From Vibrio chagasii (lineage in GTDB: Bacteria > Pseudomonadota > Gammaproteobacteria > Enterobacterales > Vibrionaceae), in NCBI RefSeq assembly GCF_024347355.1, contig NZ_AP025466.1, positions 1,054,001 to 1,118,000 on the forward strand: a stretch of DNA of 64,000 bases, read 5' to 3'. The position numbers and the translations under genes are program-made. How positions within the stretch are numbered: position 1 is the first letter of the stretch; each line of letters opens with the position of its first letter. The notes under the pieces are model-generated. The model was not told where the DNA came from, did not search any database, and worked only from the letters and a program-made list of their open reading frames with translations. Below are positions 27,812 to 38,504 of the stretch, piece by piece.

Positions 27812-29872
27812 CTAAAACGAATCTAGAGATTCAACGCCCATATTAAACAGCGTAAACGCATAAATATCGGCAGTGAGATCGATCGCTTTACTCAGTGGCA
27901 TTCCGGCGCCATGGCCCGCATTTACGTCGATACGAATCATCACAGGCGTACCACCTTCATGCTTATCTTGCAGCTCTGCGATAAACTTATAAGAGTGTGC
28001 TGGCACCACGCGGTCATCATGATCCGCGGTCGTGACCAAAGTTGCTGGGTAGTCGACACCGCGCACAACGTTATGAACCGGAGAGTAACCAAGCAGGTAT
28101 TCACACATCTCTTTGCTTTGCGCGGAGGTACCATAGTCGTACGCCCAGCCTTCGCCAGACGTAAAGGTATGGTAACGCAGCATGTCTAGCACCCCAACAG
28201 CAGGTAGAGCCACTTGGAAAAGCTCCGGCCTCTGTGTCATACACGTACCCACCAGCAACCCACCGTTAGAGCCGCCACGAATCGCCAACTTGTCACTACT
28301 GGTATAGTTCTCGGCGATTAAGAACTCCGCAGCAGCAATGAAGTCATCAAACACATTCTGCTTTTGCTGCTGAGTACCCGCTTTATGCCACGCCTTACCG
28401 TACTCACCGCCGCCTCTCAGGTTGGGAACTGCGTACACGCCACCCAATTCTAACCAACTGCCCACCGTCCCCGAGAAAGAAGGCGTTAGGCTGACATTAA
28501 AGCCGCCATAGGCGTACAACATGGTTGGGTTATTACCGTCCAGTTTTAGTCCCTTCTTATAAGAGATAAGCATCGGAACCTGAGTGCCATCTTTTGAGGT
28601 ATAAAAGACCTGTTTAGACTCAAACTTATCCGATTCAAACGGTGACTCAGAGCGCTGATAAACTTCTGAACTGCCCGACTCAATATCAAAAGAGAAAATG
28701 GTTGGCGGCGTAACATAGTTGGTAAAGGTGTAATAAAGCTGAGTTTGCTCTTTCTTACCACCTAAGCCACTGGCCGTTCCCAATCCAGGCAAATGGATTT
28801 CCCGAACTAGGTTGCCTTGGTAATCCAGCTGATCAATTTTGGATACTACGTCCACCATGTAGTGCGCGAACAAGTACCCCCCACCTGTACTGATGTCTAA
28901 CGGCTGCGGCTTTTCTGAGATGATATCTCGCCAATGCTCAGTGCCGCTATCAAAGCTCACAACCTTGCCATTCGGCGCATCAAGGTTGGTGTATAGAATG
29001 AAGTTCTCACCTTGATTATCGATGAGATACGTATCGCTATCCACATGATCAATCAGTGTGTTCAAAGACTGCTCTGATGATTTTAAATCGATATAGAACA
29101 GTCGATTACCTGAAGTCGACTCCTTGCCGAGGATGATCAAGTATCGATCGTCTTCAGTGGTGTAGCCAGACACATAGCGGTGTTGCTCATCGTTGCTTTC
29201 GCCAAAGATCACCTTGTCGCTAGCTTGCTCTGTGCCCAACTCATGGAAGTACAGCTTGTGTTGTTCTGTACGAGCTGAAAGTTCACTACCGTCAGGCTTA
29301 TCGTAACTGGAGTAGTAAAAACCGCGATTGCCTAACCAAGAAATGCCAGTAAATTTGGCGTCGGTAATTTCCGTTTCGAGCTGCTGCTTAGTCTCAGTTT
29401 CAATCACGAAGATCTTACGCCAATCACTGCCACCCTCAGAAATACTGTACGCCACTAAGCTATAGTCTTTCGAAAACGATACCGAGCCCAGAGATGTCGT
29501 GCCATCTTCCGAGAAAGTGTTCGGGTCTAGGAATACTTCAACCGGCTGCCCCTCTCTCTGACGATAGAGAATGCTGTGGTTCTGCAAGCCATCATTCTTA
29601 TAGAAGTAGGTGTAGTCACCTCGGACAAACGGCTGCGAGCTCTTTTTGTAGTCTTGCGCTTTTGCCAGTCGCGCTCGCAGTTCCGCGCGATACGGAATTT
29701 GAGCAAGGTAATCAAACGTGACTGCATTCTGGTTCGCTACCCACTCTGCAGTTTGGTCACTTCTGTCATCTTCTAACCAGCGATATGGGTCTTCGATTAT
29801 CTGACCAAAATAGTCATCGCTGACGATCTGCTTATTGGTGATTGGATATTGATACTCTTTTAAATAGCTCAT
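27812..29872 (-). CDS. Prolyl oligopeptidase (S9A)
   Basis: 686 residues, the usual length. The N-terminal beta-propeller ([33 protein letters not shown]) is followed by an alpha/beta-hydrolase domain with Ser in [10 protein letters not shown] (near 535), Asp in [15 protein letters not shown] (near 620) and His in NAGHGAG (near 654). It cleaves short peptides after proline in the cytoplasm; no signal peptide is present. The LysR gene on the same strand ends 11 bases upstream. Confidence 0.95.
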   Translation of the reverse strand: MSYLKEYQYPITNKQIVSDDYFGQIIEDPYRWLEDDRSDQTAEWVANQNAVTFDYLAQIPYRAELRARLAKAQDYKKSSQPFVRGDYTYFYKNDGLQNHSILYRQREGQPVEVFLDPNTFSEDGTTSLGSVSFSKDYSLVAYSISEGGSDWRKIFVIETETKQQLETEITDAKFTGISWLGNRGFYYSSYDKPDGSELSARTEQHKLYFHELGTEQASDKVIFGESNDEQHRYVSGYTTEDDRYLIILGKESTSGNRLFYIDLKSSEQSLNTLIDHVDSDTYLIDNQGENFILYTNLDAPNGKVVSFDSGTEHWRDIISEKPQPLDISTGGGYLFAHYMVDVVSKIDQLDYQGNLVREIHLPGLGTASGLGGKKEQTQLYYTFTNYVTPPTIFSFDIESGSSEVYQRSESPFESDKFESKQVFYTSKDGTQVPMLISYKKGLKLDGNNPTMLYAYGGFNVSLTPSFSGTVGSWLELGGVYAVPNLRGGGEYGKAWHKAGTQQQKQNVFDDFIAAAEFLIAENYTSSDKLAIRGGSNGGLLVGTCMTQRPELFQVALPAVGVLDMLRYHTFTSGEGWAYDYGTSAQSKEMCEYLLGYSPVHNVVRGVDYPATLVTTADHDDRVVPAHSYKFIAELQDKHEGGTPVMIRIDVNAGHGAGMPLSKAIDLTADIYAFTLFNMGVESLDSF

Positions 29873-29883
29873 CGTGATCCTTA

Positions 29884-30801
29884 TTAAAAATAGTGAGAAA
29901 TCGTCAGATAACGAGTTCTGATGTGTTCAATCAATAACTTAATCTTGTTGGGCGGCTGGCGCGTAAAAGGGTACACCGCATAAATACCGAGCTTCTTACC
30001 CACTAAGTCAGGGAAGATATCCACCAGCTGACCGTTACGAATATCGTGATAAACCAGACAACGCGGCACGTACGCAACGCCATGTCCACCCAGCGCAGCT
30101 TTTCTTAATGCAGTCGCGTTGTCTGTCGAGAAAGAGCCCGAAACACGCACGATATATTTGTCGTTGTCTGTACAACCGTCTTTGCTATACAGAAACTGCC
30201 ACTCACTCGCCCCTGTGGTTTGATAGGCGTATTGCAAGCAGTTGTGCTCCACTAAGTCTTTGGGCTGCATCGGTTTACCGTTCTTGGCGATATAAGAGGG
30301 CGAGGCACACACCACCCATTGAGAATCCAATATGTGTCGTGCAATTAAGCTGGAGTCTTCTAGGTAACCGGTACGAATCACCAAGTCCAAACCATCTTCT
30401 ACTAAGTCAACAAAGCGATTGTCCAGTGACATATCGACTGTTAAACCTGGATGCATATTACAAAACTCAGCAACGGCGTCTGCCAGAATCAAATCTCCAG
30501 AGATAGTAGGCACTGACATTTTGATATGACCGCTGACATTTTCACCAAAGCCTGAAACTGCGTCCATAGCCTCTTGAGTCGCCTGCTTCACATTTTTGGC
30601 TCCGTGCAAAATTGCCTTGCCCGCCTCAGTCAGGGTCAATTTACGCGTCGTTCGATATAATAATTGCACGCCAATTTCTTCCTCTAGGCGTGCAATTCTT
30701 TTACTAACTACAGAATTTGTAAGGTTATTTTGCTCTGCTACCTTACTGAAACTGCCCAGTTCTACTACCTGTGAAAACAGGATCAAATCATCTGCTCGCA
30801 T
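29884..30801 (-). CDS. LysR-family transcriptional regulator
   Basis: 305 residues. The N-terminal winged helix ([39 protein letters not shown]) and LysR substrate domain ([20 protein letters not shown]) are intact. It belongs to the CrgA/DmlR-like LysR branch. It is divergent from lldP by 233 bases, so it may control lactate uptake and use, although E. coli lldPRD uses a GntR regulator instead. Which of its two neighbours it regulates is not visible. Confidence 0.9.
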   Translation of the reverse strand: MRADDLILFSQVVELGSFSKVAEQNNLTNSVVSKRIARLEEEIGVQLLYRTTRKLTLTEAGKAILHGAKNVKQATQEAMDAVSGFGENVSGHIKMSVPTISGDLILADAVAEFCNMHPGLTVDMSLDNRFVDLVEDGLDLVIRTGYLEDSSLIARHILDSQWVVCASPSYIAKNGKPMQPKDLVEHNCLQYAYQTTGASEWQFLYSKDGCTDNDKYIVRVSGSFSTDNATALRKAALGGHGVAYVPRCLVYHDIRNGQLVDIFPDLVGKKLGIYAVYPFTRQPPNKIKLLIEHIRTRYLTISHYF

Positions 30802-31034
30802 CTGATTATGCCAATTTTGGAATTAATTATTTTCATTATTTCCCTATATCAATAAAAAATAAAGGGGTAAATTCACGCCAAATTAACAAAACAATTACAA
30901 AAGAGTCATTCCAATTACAAGATTCGCAACCAAATGGTTCCCGCTTAGAGGCCAATAGCGAATCAAAAATGACAACCCATAACGTGTTATCTACTTCAAA
31001 CATGAACGTTTGAAAACAGTACGAGGAAGTACCC

Positions 31035-32729
31035 ATGAGTGAAACTCTACTAGCTCTATTGGCCTTTTCACCAATAGTTGTTGCAGCGATTCTGCTGGTC
31101 GGCCTGAACTGGCCTGCGAAAAAAGCGATGCCAGTGGCATTTGCATTAACCGTTGCTATTGCCCTATTTGCTTGGGATATGTCTGGCACTCGCGTGTTGG
31201 CCTCTGTATTCCAAGGTTTCGGTATTACCGTGTCGGTTCTCTGGATTGTGTTCGGCGCCATCTTCTTATTAAACACTTTGAAACACACCGGAGCTATCAC
31301 CACCATCCGCAACGGCTTCACGGACATATCCGCTGACCGTCGTGTTCAGGCGATCATCATCGCTTGGTGTTTCGGCTCCTTCATTGAGGGCGCATCTGGC
31401 TTCGGCACACCTGCAGCTATTGCAGCACCGTTACTGGTTGCGATCGGCTTCCCTGCGCTTGCTGCGGTACTGATGGGCATGATGATCCAATCGACACCAG
31501 TATCGTTCGGTGCGGTAGGTACACCTATCATCGTTGGTGTGAACAAAGGTTTGGACACGCACAACATCGGTGAAAGCCTGATTGCTCACGGTTCTACTTG
31601 GGACGCTTACCTGCAACAAATCACCTCAAGTGTGGCACTGATTCACGCCTCTGTGGGTGTGATGATGCCAGTACTAATGGCAATGATGCTGACTCGCTTC
31701 TTCGGTAAGAACAAAAGTTGGACAGAAGGTTTAGACATTCTACCGTTCGCACTGTTTGCTGGTACAGCGTTCACCATACCTTACGCACTAACAGGTGTCT
31801 TCCTAGGTGCTGAGTTCCCATCTCTAATTGGTGGTCTAGTCGGCCTAGCCATTGTGGTTACTGCAGCAAAACGTGGCTTCCTAGTACCGAAATCAAAATG
31901 GGATTTCGAGAGCGAAGACAAGTGGCCAGCAGAATGGTTAGGTTCTCTGAAAATCGACCTTGATGACAACAATCAAAGCCATAAGAAAATGAGCATGGCG
32001 ATGGCATGGGCACCATACGTGCTACTGGCTGTGACTTTGGTTGCGAGCCGCGTAAGTCCTGAATTCAAGGGCCTATTAAAGAGTGTTAGCCTATCGTTCA
32101 GCAACATTCTTGGTGAAACCGGTGTGAGTACTGCGATTCAACCTCTTTACTTACCGGGCGGTATCTTAGTATTCGTGGCATTGGTTGCTGTTCTGATTCA
32201 AGGCCGCAGCGCAGCGCCACTGGCAAAAGCGTTCGGTGAATCAAGCAAAACACTAATCGGTGCAGGCTTCGTACTGGTGTTCACCATCCCTATGGTTCGC
32301 ATCTTCATCAACTCTGGCGTCAATGCAGCTGACCTAGCGAGTATGCCTGTAACAACAGCCAACTTCGCCGCGGACTCAGTTGGCAGCGCATTCCCTGCAT
32401 TGAGTGCGACAGTGGGTGCACTGGGTGCCTTCATTGCGGGTTCGAACACAGTATCAAACATGATGTTCAGCCAGTTCCAATTCGAAGTAGCGCACACCCT
32501 GACTATCTCAAGTGCAGTCGTCGTTGCTCTACAAGCTGTTGGTGCAGCAGCCGGTAACATGATTGCAATTCACAACGTGGTAGCCGCTTCGGCAACGGTA
32601 GGCCTGCTAGGACGTGAAGGTGCAACACTACGTAAAACCGTAATCCCAACATTCTACTACTTGGTGATGACAGGAATCATCGGCCTATTGGTTATCTACG
32701 GCTTCAATATGACAGACGCACTTATGTAA
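31035..32729 (+). CDS. lldP: L-lactate permease
   Basis: 564 residues with about 12-14 membrane segments throughout. Family signatures are [31 protein letters not shown] and [13 protein letters not shown]. It imports lactate, probably with protons, across the inner membrane. GAGGAAG lies upstream of the ATG. It heads the lactate module; lldD follows after a 202-base spacer with a folded element. Confidence 0.95.
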   Translation: MSETLLALLAFSPIVVAAILLVGLNWPAKKAMPVAFALTVAIALFAWDMSGTRVLASVFQGFGITVSVLWIVFGAIFLLNTLKHTGAITTIRNGFTDISADRRVQAIIIAWCFGSFIEGASGFGTPAAIAAPLLVAIGFPALAAVLMGMMIQSTPVSFGAVGTPIIVGVNKGLDTHNIGESLIAHGSTWDAYLQQITSSVALIHASVGVMMPVLMAMMLTRFFGKNKSWTEGLDILPFALFAGTAFTIPYALTGVFLGAEFPSLIGGLVGLAIVVTAAKRGFLVPKSKWDFESEDKWPAEWLGSLKIDLDDNNQSHKKMSMAMAWAPYVLLAVTLVASRVSPEFKGLLKSVSLSFSNILGETGVSTAIQPLYLPGGILVFVALVAVLIQGRSAAPLAKAFGESSKTLIGAGFVLVFTIPMVRIFINSGVNAADLASMPVTTANFAADSVGSAFPALSATVGALGAFIAGSNTVSNMMFSQFQFEVAHTLTISSAVVVALQAVGAAAGNMIAIHNVVAASATVGLLGREGATLRKTVIPTFYYLVMTGIIGLLVIYGFNMTDALM

Positions 32730-32754
32730 GCCATAAGTCGCCGCCAAAGCACTT

Positions 32755-32857
32755 GGCGTTAATACTCAATTCCCCGACAGCAACACCGTCTAATAAGACA
32801 GTTGATGAGTTCCGGGATGGACACTAGAACACATCAACACCCACGAGTATTAACGCC
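32755..32857. ncRNA. Structured intergenic element between lldP and lldD
   Basis: Outer arms GGCGTTAATACTC (32755-32767) and GAGTATTAACGCC (32845-32857) are a perfect 13-bp inverted repeat. Inside are two further hairpins: ACCGTCT/AGACAGT (one mismatch) around AATA, near 32786-32803, and GTTGATG/CATCAAC (32801-32807, 32832-32838). The whole could fold as a multi-branched RNA between the two genes, or be a small palindromic repeat element. I do not recognise it as a known riboswitch. Confidence 0.5.
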
Positions 32858-32931
32858 ATTTTCCCGAATTAAAGCAGCCCAAACCAAGCTCTCATAGAAG
32901 AACAACATCCCAAGAATTTAGGACTGAAATT

Positions 32932-34071
32932 ATGATCATATCCGCATCGACTGATTACCGAGCCGCAGCAAAATCAAAATTACCTCCGTTCCTTTTCCAC
33001 TACATTGACGGTGGTTCTTACGGAGAACACACATTACACCGCAACACGGCTGACCTTGCTGAGATTGCGCTAAAGCAGCGCGTACTCAACGACATGTCGG
33101 ATCTAAACTTAGAAACCGAGCTGTTCGGCGAGAAGCTTGCGATGCCAATCGCACTGGCGCCTGTTGGTTTAACGGGTATGTATGCACGACGCGGTGAAGT
33201 ACAAGCCGCAAAAGCCGCAGACAACAAAGACATCCCATTTGCCATGTCGACCGTGTCGGTGTGCCCGATTGAAGAAGTCGCACCTAAGATTGAGCGTCCA
33301 ATGTGGTTCCAGCTTTACGTACTCAAAGATCGCGGCTTCATGAAAAACGCGCTTGAGCGTGCCAAAGCGGCAGGTGTGACCACATTGGTCTTCACCGTTG
33401 ATATGCCGGTACCCGGTGCACGCTACCGTGACATGCATTCCGGAATGAGTGGACCAAATGCAACACTACGCCGAGTATTCCAATCTATGCGTCATCCTAG
33501 TTGGGCAGTTGATGTCGGCTTGCTGGGTAAACCACACGACCTAGGCAACATCTCTACTTATCGTGGTTCTCCTACCAAGCTGGAAGACTACATCGGTTGG
33601 TTGGGCGACAACTTCGATCCATCGATTTCATGGAAAGACTTAGAGTGGATTCGTGATTTCTGGGACGGCCCAATGGTCATCAAAGGCATTCTCGACGAAG
33701 AAGATGCCAAAGACGCGGTGAGATTTGGCGCAGACGGTATCGTGGTTTCAAATCACGGTGGTCGTCAGCTTGACGGTGTTCTATCGAGTGCTAAAGCGCT
33801 GCCTTCGATTGCTGATGCAGTTAAAGGCGACACCAAGATTCTGGTCGATTCAGGCATTCGCACTGGCTTAGATGTGGTTCGCATGATAGCACTTGGCGCA
33901 GACTGCACCTTGCTTGGCCGCTCTTTCGTATACGCATTAGCAGCTCAAGGACAAGCAGGCGTTGAGAACCTACTCGACCTTTACGACAAAGAGATGCGCG
34001 TTGCCATGACATTAACTGGCGCAAAGACAATCAAAGACTTAACTCGTGAATCTTTGGTGGGGTTAGATTAA
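32932..34071 (+). CDS. lldD: L-lactate dehydrogenase, FMN-dependent
   Basis: 379 residues. The start [20 protein letters not shown], then [14 protein letters not shown], match E. coli LldD closely. FMN and catalytic elements include [40 protein letters not shown] (catalytic His near 275) and [20 protein letters not shown]. The enzyme oxidises L-lactate to pyruvate at the inner membrane, passing electrons to the quinone pool. Fragments of its 3' end also occur at ~8611-8660. Confidence 0.97.
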   Translation: MIISASTDYRAAAKSKLPPFLFHYIDGGSYGEHTLHRNTADLAEIALKQRVLNDMSDLNLETELFGEKLAMPIALAPVGLTGMYARRGEVQAAKAADNKDIPFAMSTVSVCPIEEVAPKIERPMWFQLYVLKDRGFMKNALERAKAAGVTTLVFTVDMPVPGARYRDMHSGMSGPNATLRRVFQSMRHPSWAVDVGLLGKPHDLGNISTYRGSPTKLEDYIGWLGDNFDPSISWKDLEWIRDFWDGPMVIKGILDEEDAKDAVRFGADGIVVSNHGGRQLDGVLSSAKALPSIADAVKGDTKILVDSGIRTGLDVVRMIALGADCTLLGRSFVYALAAQGQAGVENLLDLYDKEMRVAMTLTGAKTIKDLTRESLVGLD

Positions 34072-34120
34072 GTCCGTTGATTCACTGTAATGCTTGGGTC
34101 TACTTAGACTGAAGTTCAAT

Positions 34121-34160
34121 CGGTGTCACAGCAATTCCACTGCCGTTGTGACACCGTTTA
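34121..34160 (+). terminator. Hairpin after lldD
   Basis: A perfect 10-bp stem (CGGTGTCACA / TGTGACACCG) followed by TTT. It probably ends or reduces the lldPD transcript before the downstream gene. Confidence 0.65.
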
Positions 34161-34173
34161 AGCACTGGAAAAT

Positions 34174-34232
34174 AAAACAAAAAAACAAAAAAACAAAAAA
34201 CAAAAAACAAAAAACAAAAAACAAAAAACAAA
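34174..34232 (+). repeat. Heptameric A6C tandem repeat upstream of the D-lactate dehydrogenase
   Basis: C residues at 34178, 34186, 34194, 34201, 34208, 34215, 34222 and 34229 are separated by A runs, giving two 8-base and five 7-base units. It ends 34 bases before the start codon of the next gene, in its leader or promoter, where unit gain or loss could change spacing and expression. Confidence 0.9.
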
Positions 34233-34265
34233 TCAGTGCCAAATAAGAAGCACAAGGAAGCAAAG

Positions 34266-37121
34266 ATGGTAACAAACACATCCCATGAGCGAGTAATTGA
34301 CGTTAAAGCTTATCAGCAGCTTGAGGCGATACTGGCTCAAAAAATAGAAACGGAACGCATTGTCACGCAAGAGGCAAAGCGATTGGCTTACGGCACCGAT
34401 GCGAGTTTTTATCGCTTGGTGCCGAAAATGGTTCTAAGACTTAAAAACTTAGAGGAAGTGATATTCACTATTCAAAGCTGTCGTGAACTGGGCATTCATT
34501 TTACCTTCCGCGCGGCAGGCACCAGCCTTTCAGGGCAAGCGGTTTCAGATTCCGTACTTATCACTCTGACCGACGATTGGCGCGGCCATGAGATCGTCGA
34601 TAACGGCAATCAAATCATTCTTCAGCCGGGTGTGATTGGCGCCGATGCCAACAAATACCTTGCCCCCTTTCAACGTAAAATCGGCCCAGATCCAGCTTCC
34701 ATCAACACCTGTAAAATCGGTGGTATCGCCGCGAACAACGCCAGCGGCATGTGTTGCGGTACTGCGCAGAACTCCTATCGCACGGTAGAAAGCATGAAAG
34801 TCGTCCTAAGTGATGGCACCCTGCTCGATACCGCAAACAGTGCTAGCATTGAGGCATTCAAACAATCACACAAAACGCTATTTGATGGCATTGTTGAATT
34901 GCACCGTCAAACCACCTCGAATCAAGAACTCACCGACAGAATCCGCCACAAGTATCGCCTTAAAAACACCACGGGCTACGCGCTCAATGCATTGGTCGAT
35001 TACCACGACCCAATCGAAATCATCAAACACCTGATGATCGGTTCAGAAGGCACGCTAGGCTTCATCGCCGAGATCACTTACAACACGGTGATTGAACACC
35101 CGAATAAAGCCTCTGCACTGCTGGTGTTTGCCGACATCGAGCAAGCCAGTAAAGCCGTAACTACATTATCTAAGACTCCGGTTGCTGCTGTTGAATTGAT
35201 GGATGGTAGAGCGCTGCGTTCTGTCGCGGATAAGCCGGGTATGCCTGCGTTTATGCCAAACTTGGATTTAGAAGCAGCGGCTATTTTGGTGGAATCACAC
35301 GCCAGCTCCCAGCAGGACTTAGATTTACAATGTAAATCAATTTTGGATGCATTAGCTGATTACACGATTGTCGAATCTGTCCCTTTCACGTCCGATCCTA
35401 AGACTGTCGCTACCCTGTGGGGCATCCGTAAAGGCATGTTCCCGGCCGTTGGCGCAGTGCGTGAAGTCGGCACGACGGTCATCATTGAAGATGTTGCTTT
35501 CCCAGTCGACAATCTTGCAAATGGCATTCGAGAGCTGCAAGAGCTGTTCGATAAATACGACTACAGCGAGGCGATCATTTTCGGCCACGCCCTAGAAGGC
35601 AACCTGCACTTTGTATTTACCCAAGGCTTTGATAGCCAAGAAGAGATCGACCGTTACGGCGGATTCATGGATGACGTAGCCGAGCTTGTCGCCGTGAAAT
35701 ATCAAGGTTCTCTGAAAGCGGAACACGGCACAGGCCGTAACATGGCACCTTACGTGGAGTTGGAATGGGGCAAAGATGGTTACGCCTTGATGCAACAGAT
35801 CAAAGCGCTGTTCGACCCAGAAAGGTTGCTCAACCCTGGCGTTATCATCAACGACAACCCAAACTCCCACATCACAGACTTAAAGCCAATGCCAGCTGCC
35901 GACGATCTTGTCGACCGCTGTATTGAGTGTGGATTCTGTGAGCCAGTCTGCCCGTCTCGCACACTGACCTTGTCACCTCGCCAACGCATCGTGTTGTACC
36001 GAGAACTGCAACGTCGCCGAGAAGCAGGTGAAGAGATAGAAGCCAGCGAACTAGAAAAAACCTTTGAATACCAAGGCATTGATACCTGTGCGGTAACAGG
36101 CCTGTGTGCCGAGCGTTGTCCGGTAGGCATTAATACGGGAGACTTGGTGAAGAAACTTCGTGTTGCCAAGTATGAGAAGTTCACACCAATCGCCAAATGG
36201 ACAGCGGATCATTTCTCGACCACCACGAAACTGACCAAGGCAGGTCTCAAAACCAATCAAGTAGCGAGTAAAGTTCTGGGCGCAAACACGGTCGGCAAGC
36301 TTACCAATGGCCTGCGCTCAGTGACCAAAGGCGCAACGCCAGTTTGGATGCCAGAGATGCCGCAGTCCAACAGTCACACTCTCACGGCTTCACCAGTGAC
36401 AGCCGCAACGTCTAATGACGCAAAGAAAGTGGTTTACCTCCCGTCGTGTGCTAGCCGAACCATGGGTCAACAAAATGATGCGGGTGATCAACGCCCTCTT
36501 ACTGAAGTGACCATGTCTCTGCTCAACAAAGCTGGATTTGAAGTCATCCTGCCGAAGAAATTAGACGAGCAATGTTGCGGTATGCCTTACGACAGCAAAG
36601 GGATGAACGATATAGCCCAATCTAAAGCACAACAGCTCGAAGAAGTGTTGTGGCAAGCGACTCGTCAGGGTGAATACCCAGTATTGATGGACACCAGCCC
36701 ATGTGCCAAACGCAGTATTGAGCAGTTCACTAAGCCCTTAGAAGTTCTGGAGCCGACAGGCTTTGTGAATCAATATTTACTTGAACATCTGACGCTTGAG
36801 CCACTGAAAGAGACCGTGATGCTTCATGTCACTTGTAGCTCTCGCCGAATGGGCTTAGAGGGCGCGATGTTAAACCTCGCTAAAGCCTGTACTGAAGAAG
36901 TGATTGTTCCTGAGCATATTCAATGTTGTGGCTGGGCGGGTGACAAAGGCTTCACTACGCCTGAACTGAATGAAGCAGCGGTGCACCCACTTAAGGAACA
37001 AGTACCGAGCAACTGTACTCGTGGATTCAGTAACAGCCGAACTTGTGAGATCGGTTTGTCGCATCACAGTGGCATTCCATATCAATCAATCTTGTATTTA
37101 GTGGATGAAGTCGCGCAATAG
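34266..37121 (+). CDS. dld: Iron-sulfur, FAD-dependent D-lactate dehydrogenase
   Basis: 951 residues from the ATG at 34266 with GGAAG upstream; the relic copy at 8696 keeps the same ATG and a ribosome site. Domains: FAD-binding type 4 (FTFRAAGTSLSGQAVSD, GGIAANNASGMCCG), FAD-oxidase C-terminal part (GHALEGNLHFVFTQ, KAEHGTGRNMAP), two 4Fe-4S motifs near residues 548-565 (CIECGFCEPVCPS) and 605-630 (CAVTGLCAERCPVG), then two CCG domains (CCGMPYDSKGMN, CCGWAGDKGF). This is the respiratory Dld-II type described in Shewanella, oxidising D-lactate to pyruvate. With LldD it covers both enantiomers imported by LldP. Confidence 0.9.
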   Translation: MVTNTSHERVIDVKAYQQLEAILAQKIETERIVTQEAKRLAYGTDASFYRLVPKMVLRLKNLEEVIFTIQSCRELGIHFTFRAAGTSLSGQAVSDSVLITLTDDWRGHEIVDNGNQIILQPGVIGADANKYLAPFQRKIGPDPASINTCKIGGIAANNASGMCCGTAQNSYRTVESMKVVLSDGTLLDTANSASIEAFKQSHKTLFDGIVELHRQTTSNQELTDRIRHKYRLKNTTGYALNALVDYHDPIEIIKHLMIGSEGTLGFIAEITYNTVIEHPNKASALLVFADIEQASKAVTTLSKTPVAAVELMDGRALRSVADKPGMPAFMPNLDLEAAAILVESHASSQQDLDLQCKSILDALADYTIVESVPFTSDPKTVATLWGIRKGMFPAVGAVREVGTTVIIEDVAFPVDNLANGIRELQELFDKYDYSEAIIFGHALEGNLHFVFTQGFDSQEEIDRYGGFMDDVAELVAVKYQGSLKAEHGTGRNMAPYVELEWGKDGYALMQQIKALFDPERLLNPGVIINDNPNSHITDLKPMPAADDLVDRCIECGFCEPVCPSRTLTLSPRQRIVLYRELQRRREAGEEIEASELEKTFEYQGIDTCAVTGLCAERCPVGINTGDLVKKLRVAKYEKFTPIAKWTADHFSTTTKLTKAGLKTNQVASKVLGANTVGKLTNGLRSVTKGATPVWMPEMPQSNSHTLTASPVTAATSNDAKKVVYLPSCASRTMGQQNDAGDQRPLTEVTMSLLNKAGFEVILPKKLDEQCCGMPYDSKGMNDIAQSKAQQLEEVLWQATRQGEYPVLMDTSPCAKRSIEQFTKPLEVLEPTGFVNQYLLEHLTLEPLKETVMLHVTCSSRRMGLEGAMLNLAKACTEEVIVPEHIQCCGWAGDKGFTTPELNEAAVHPLKEQVPSNCTRGFSNSRTCEIGLSHHSGIPYQSILYLVDEVAQ

Positions 37122-37145
37122 ATACATGTTAAATGCAATAACCAC

Positions 37146-37180
37146 AAAGAGTCTGAGCTAACAAAGCCTCTTTATTTTTT
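37146..37180 (+). terminator. Probable terminator after dld
   Basis: AAAGAG pairs with CTCTTT across 16 bases, with a T-rich run (TTTATTTTTT) following. Confidence 0.5.
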
Positions 37181-37256
37181 GCCATCAAGCTAAATATGTT
37201 GTTTTAAATTAGTATAGAATCTTCTTCTTTAAATACTAGAAAAAGAGAATATAGCA

Positions 37257-37586
37257 TTAAAGTAAACGAACTTTCTTTATAATACATCTCTTACCTTGTT
37301 CTGCATCATAAGTAGTTTCGATTCTAACTTTCTTTTGAGCCACATAAGCTGCTAATAATGCACTATAGATTGCATCGAAATTATTTTCACTAGATGCAAG
37401 GTAGGCATTATCAGGGTACTGAACATCATTTCCTGAACAAAACTTGTTACCTTTATTCTCACCAAAACTAACTTGTAAATCTTGATGGTTGTTGCGAGTT
37501 TCCAGCTCAATAAGATCAATAATACCTGAATCATGACCAGCTAAAACATTACTTGAAATTAAACCAAGTAAAATATACTTTTTCAT
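37257..37586 (-). CDS. Small secreted protein, SALLAA family, member 1
   Basis: 109 residues with a Sec signal peptide (MKKYILLGLISSNVLA). The mature part has a cysteine at about 50 (NKFCSGND), the motif IYSALLAAYVAQKKVRI near 75-90, and a second cysteine near the end (KRCIIKKVRLL). The same two-cysteine, SA-x-[LM]-x-A plan is seen in the proteins at 38037, 46091 and 63603, so this is a family. It resembles small Vibrio exported proteins of unknown function; likeness to SubB-type toxin B subunits crossed my mind but is unproven. A ribosome site (GGGATGG) supports the start. Confidence 0.75.
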   Translation of the reverse strand: MKKYILLGLISSNVLAGHDSGIIDLIELETRNNHQDLQVSFGENKGNKFCSGNDVQYPDNAYLASSENNFDAIYSALLAAYVAQKKVRIETTYDAEQGKRCIIKKVRLL

Positions 37587-38025
37587 ATATGAACCATCCC
37601 GATGTTAAGTTAAAGTTAATAGAAGTAATGGCAATATTTAATTATCATTTGACGCTAAAAAGAAGGCTACTCACAAATCACCTCTTAATTAGCGACCGAG
37701 CTGAAAAATCACTATAGAAATTCTCCACACCAGTCAACGACAACAATAGAAAAGTCAATTAAAAATTCACCTAACGCCAAATTGCTCCCAAAAAATCAGG
37801 GCCATACGCCCAAATCTAGGTGTTCCAATACTACTTTTTAACCGTAATTTTGTAAACTTTTTTCTTTTTTATGACATTCTATAAAATTTAACTGACATTT
37901 ACAATTGCATCATGTAGCATACCGCCCGTTTTTTTATGGTAATCATGAAGCAACAATAACAAGTTCTTAAGAATTCTCTTTATCCATTCTGGGGCCCAGA
38001 AAATAATATTATTAAAGGAAAGGAA
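37587..38025. other. Intergenic region between two small secreted-protein genes
   Basis: No gene. It is AT-rich and contains ACCTAACGCC near 37772, which fits the RYYYAAC half of an attC site, but no matching GTTRRRY half was found nearby, so an attC is not called. Confidence 0.4.
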
Positions 38026-38036
38026 ATGAAAAAACA

Positions 38037-38360
38037 ATGATTTCAGCTGGGTTGGCATTAATAACGTCAATGGCGGCACACTCCGCGACTACTTGGAAGA
38101 GCTCCCCTTGGGTTCATATTAAACACCTCTATCCTCACGACAGCGGTTTAATTGTGATAGTTGACTATAAAGATGAAAATGTTTCTAGCTGCGACAACGG
38201 AGCCCGATTTGGCATTTTAATTACTGACAAAAACTACAATGTCAAAGCAAGTGCTCTGATGGCTGCCTTTTCATCACAAAAAAAAGTGTTATTACGTTAT
38301 GACCCACAACAAACTAAACAATGTGAAGCCAATATCAATCGATTTTTGGTTAGGCATTAA
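38037..38360 (+). CDS. Small secreted protein, SALLAA family, member 2, with disturbed start
   Basis: 107 residues from the ATG at 38037: a hydrophobic start (MISAGLALITSMAAHSA) lacking basic residues, then a cysteine (VSSCDNG), KASALMAAFSSQKKVLL and a late cysteine (KQCEAN). A better start at 38026 (ATGAAAAAA, with AAAGGAAAGG just upstream) reads MKKQ then stop; with one more A it would give MKKTMIS in frame, a normal signal peptide. So either the gene carries a homopolymer frameshift, or slippage restores it, or it uses the second ATG. It is otherwise intact. Confidence 0.65.
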   Translation: MISAGLALITSMAAHSATTWKSSPWVHIKHLYPHDSGLIVIVDYKDENVSSCDNGARFGILITDKNYNVKASALMAAFSSQKKVLLRYDPQQTKQCEANINRFLVRH

Positions 38361-38504
38361 GTAGGCCAACACTCTGCGTAATAAAAGTTAAGCCATTTTA
38401 GTCGGCCTAGTTTTAGGCTCCTCCAGTCTAATAATTTCAACTTTAATCAACTATTTCGAATAATCATAAAGGAAATAATACTCTCGTATTAATTAATATC
38501 TCCT

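Noticed and set aside
34174..34232. CRISPR-like regular spacing
   Set aside because: Simple A6C tandem repeat without unique spacers and no cas genes.
37768..37860. attC site near TAACGCC between the two small secreted-protein genes
   Set aside because: Only one half-site (ACCTAAC) fits; no complementary GTTRRRY half or stem was found.
37888..38079. Minus-strand ORF upstream of the small secreted-protein gene
   Set aside because: Overlaps the start of the better supported plus-strand gene and lacks any domain.
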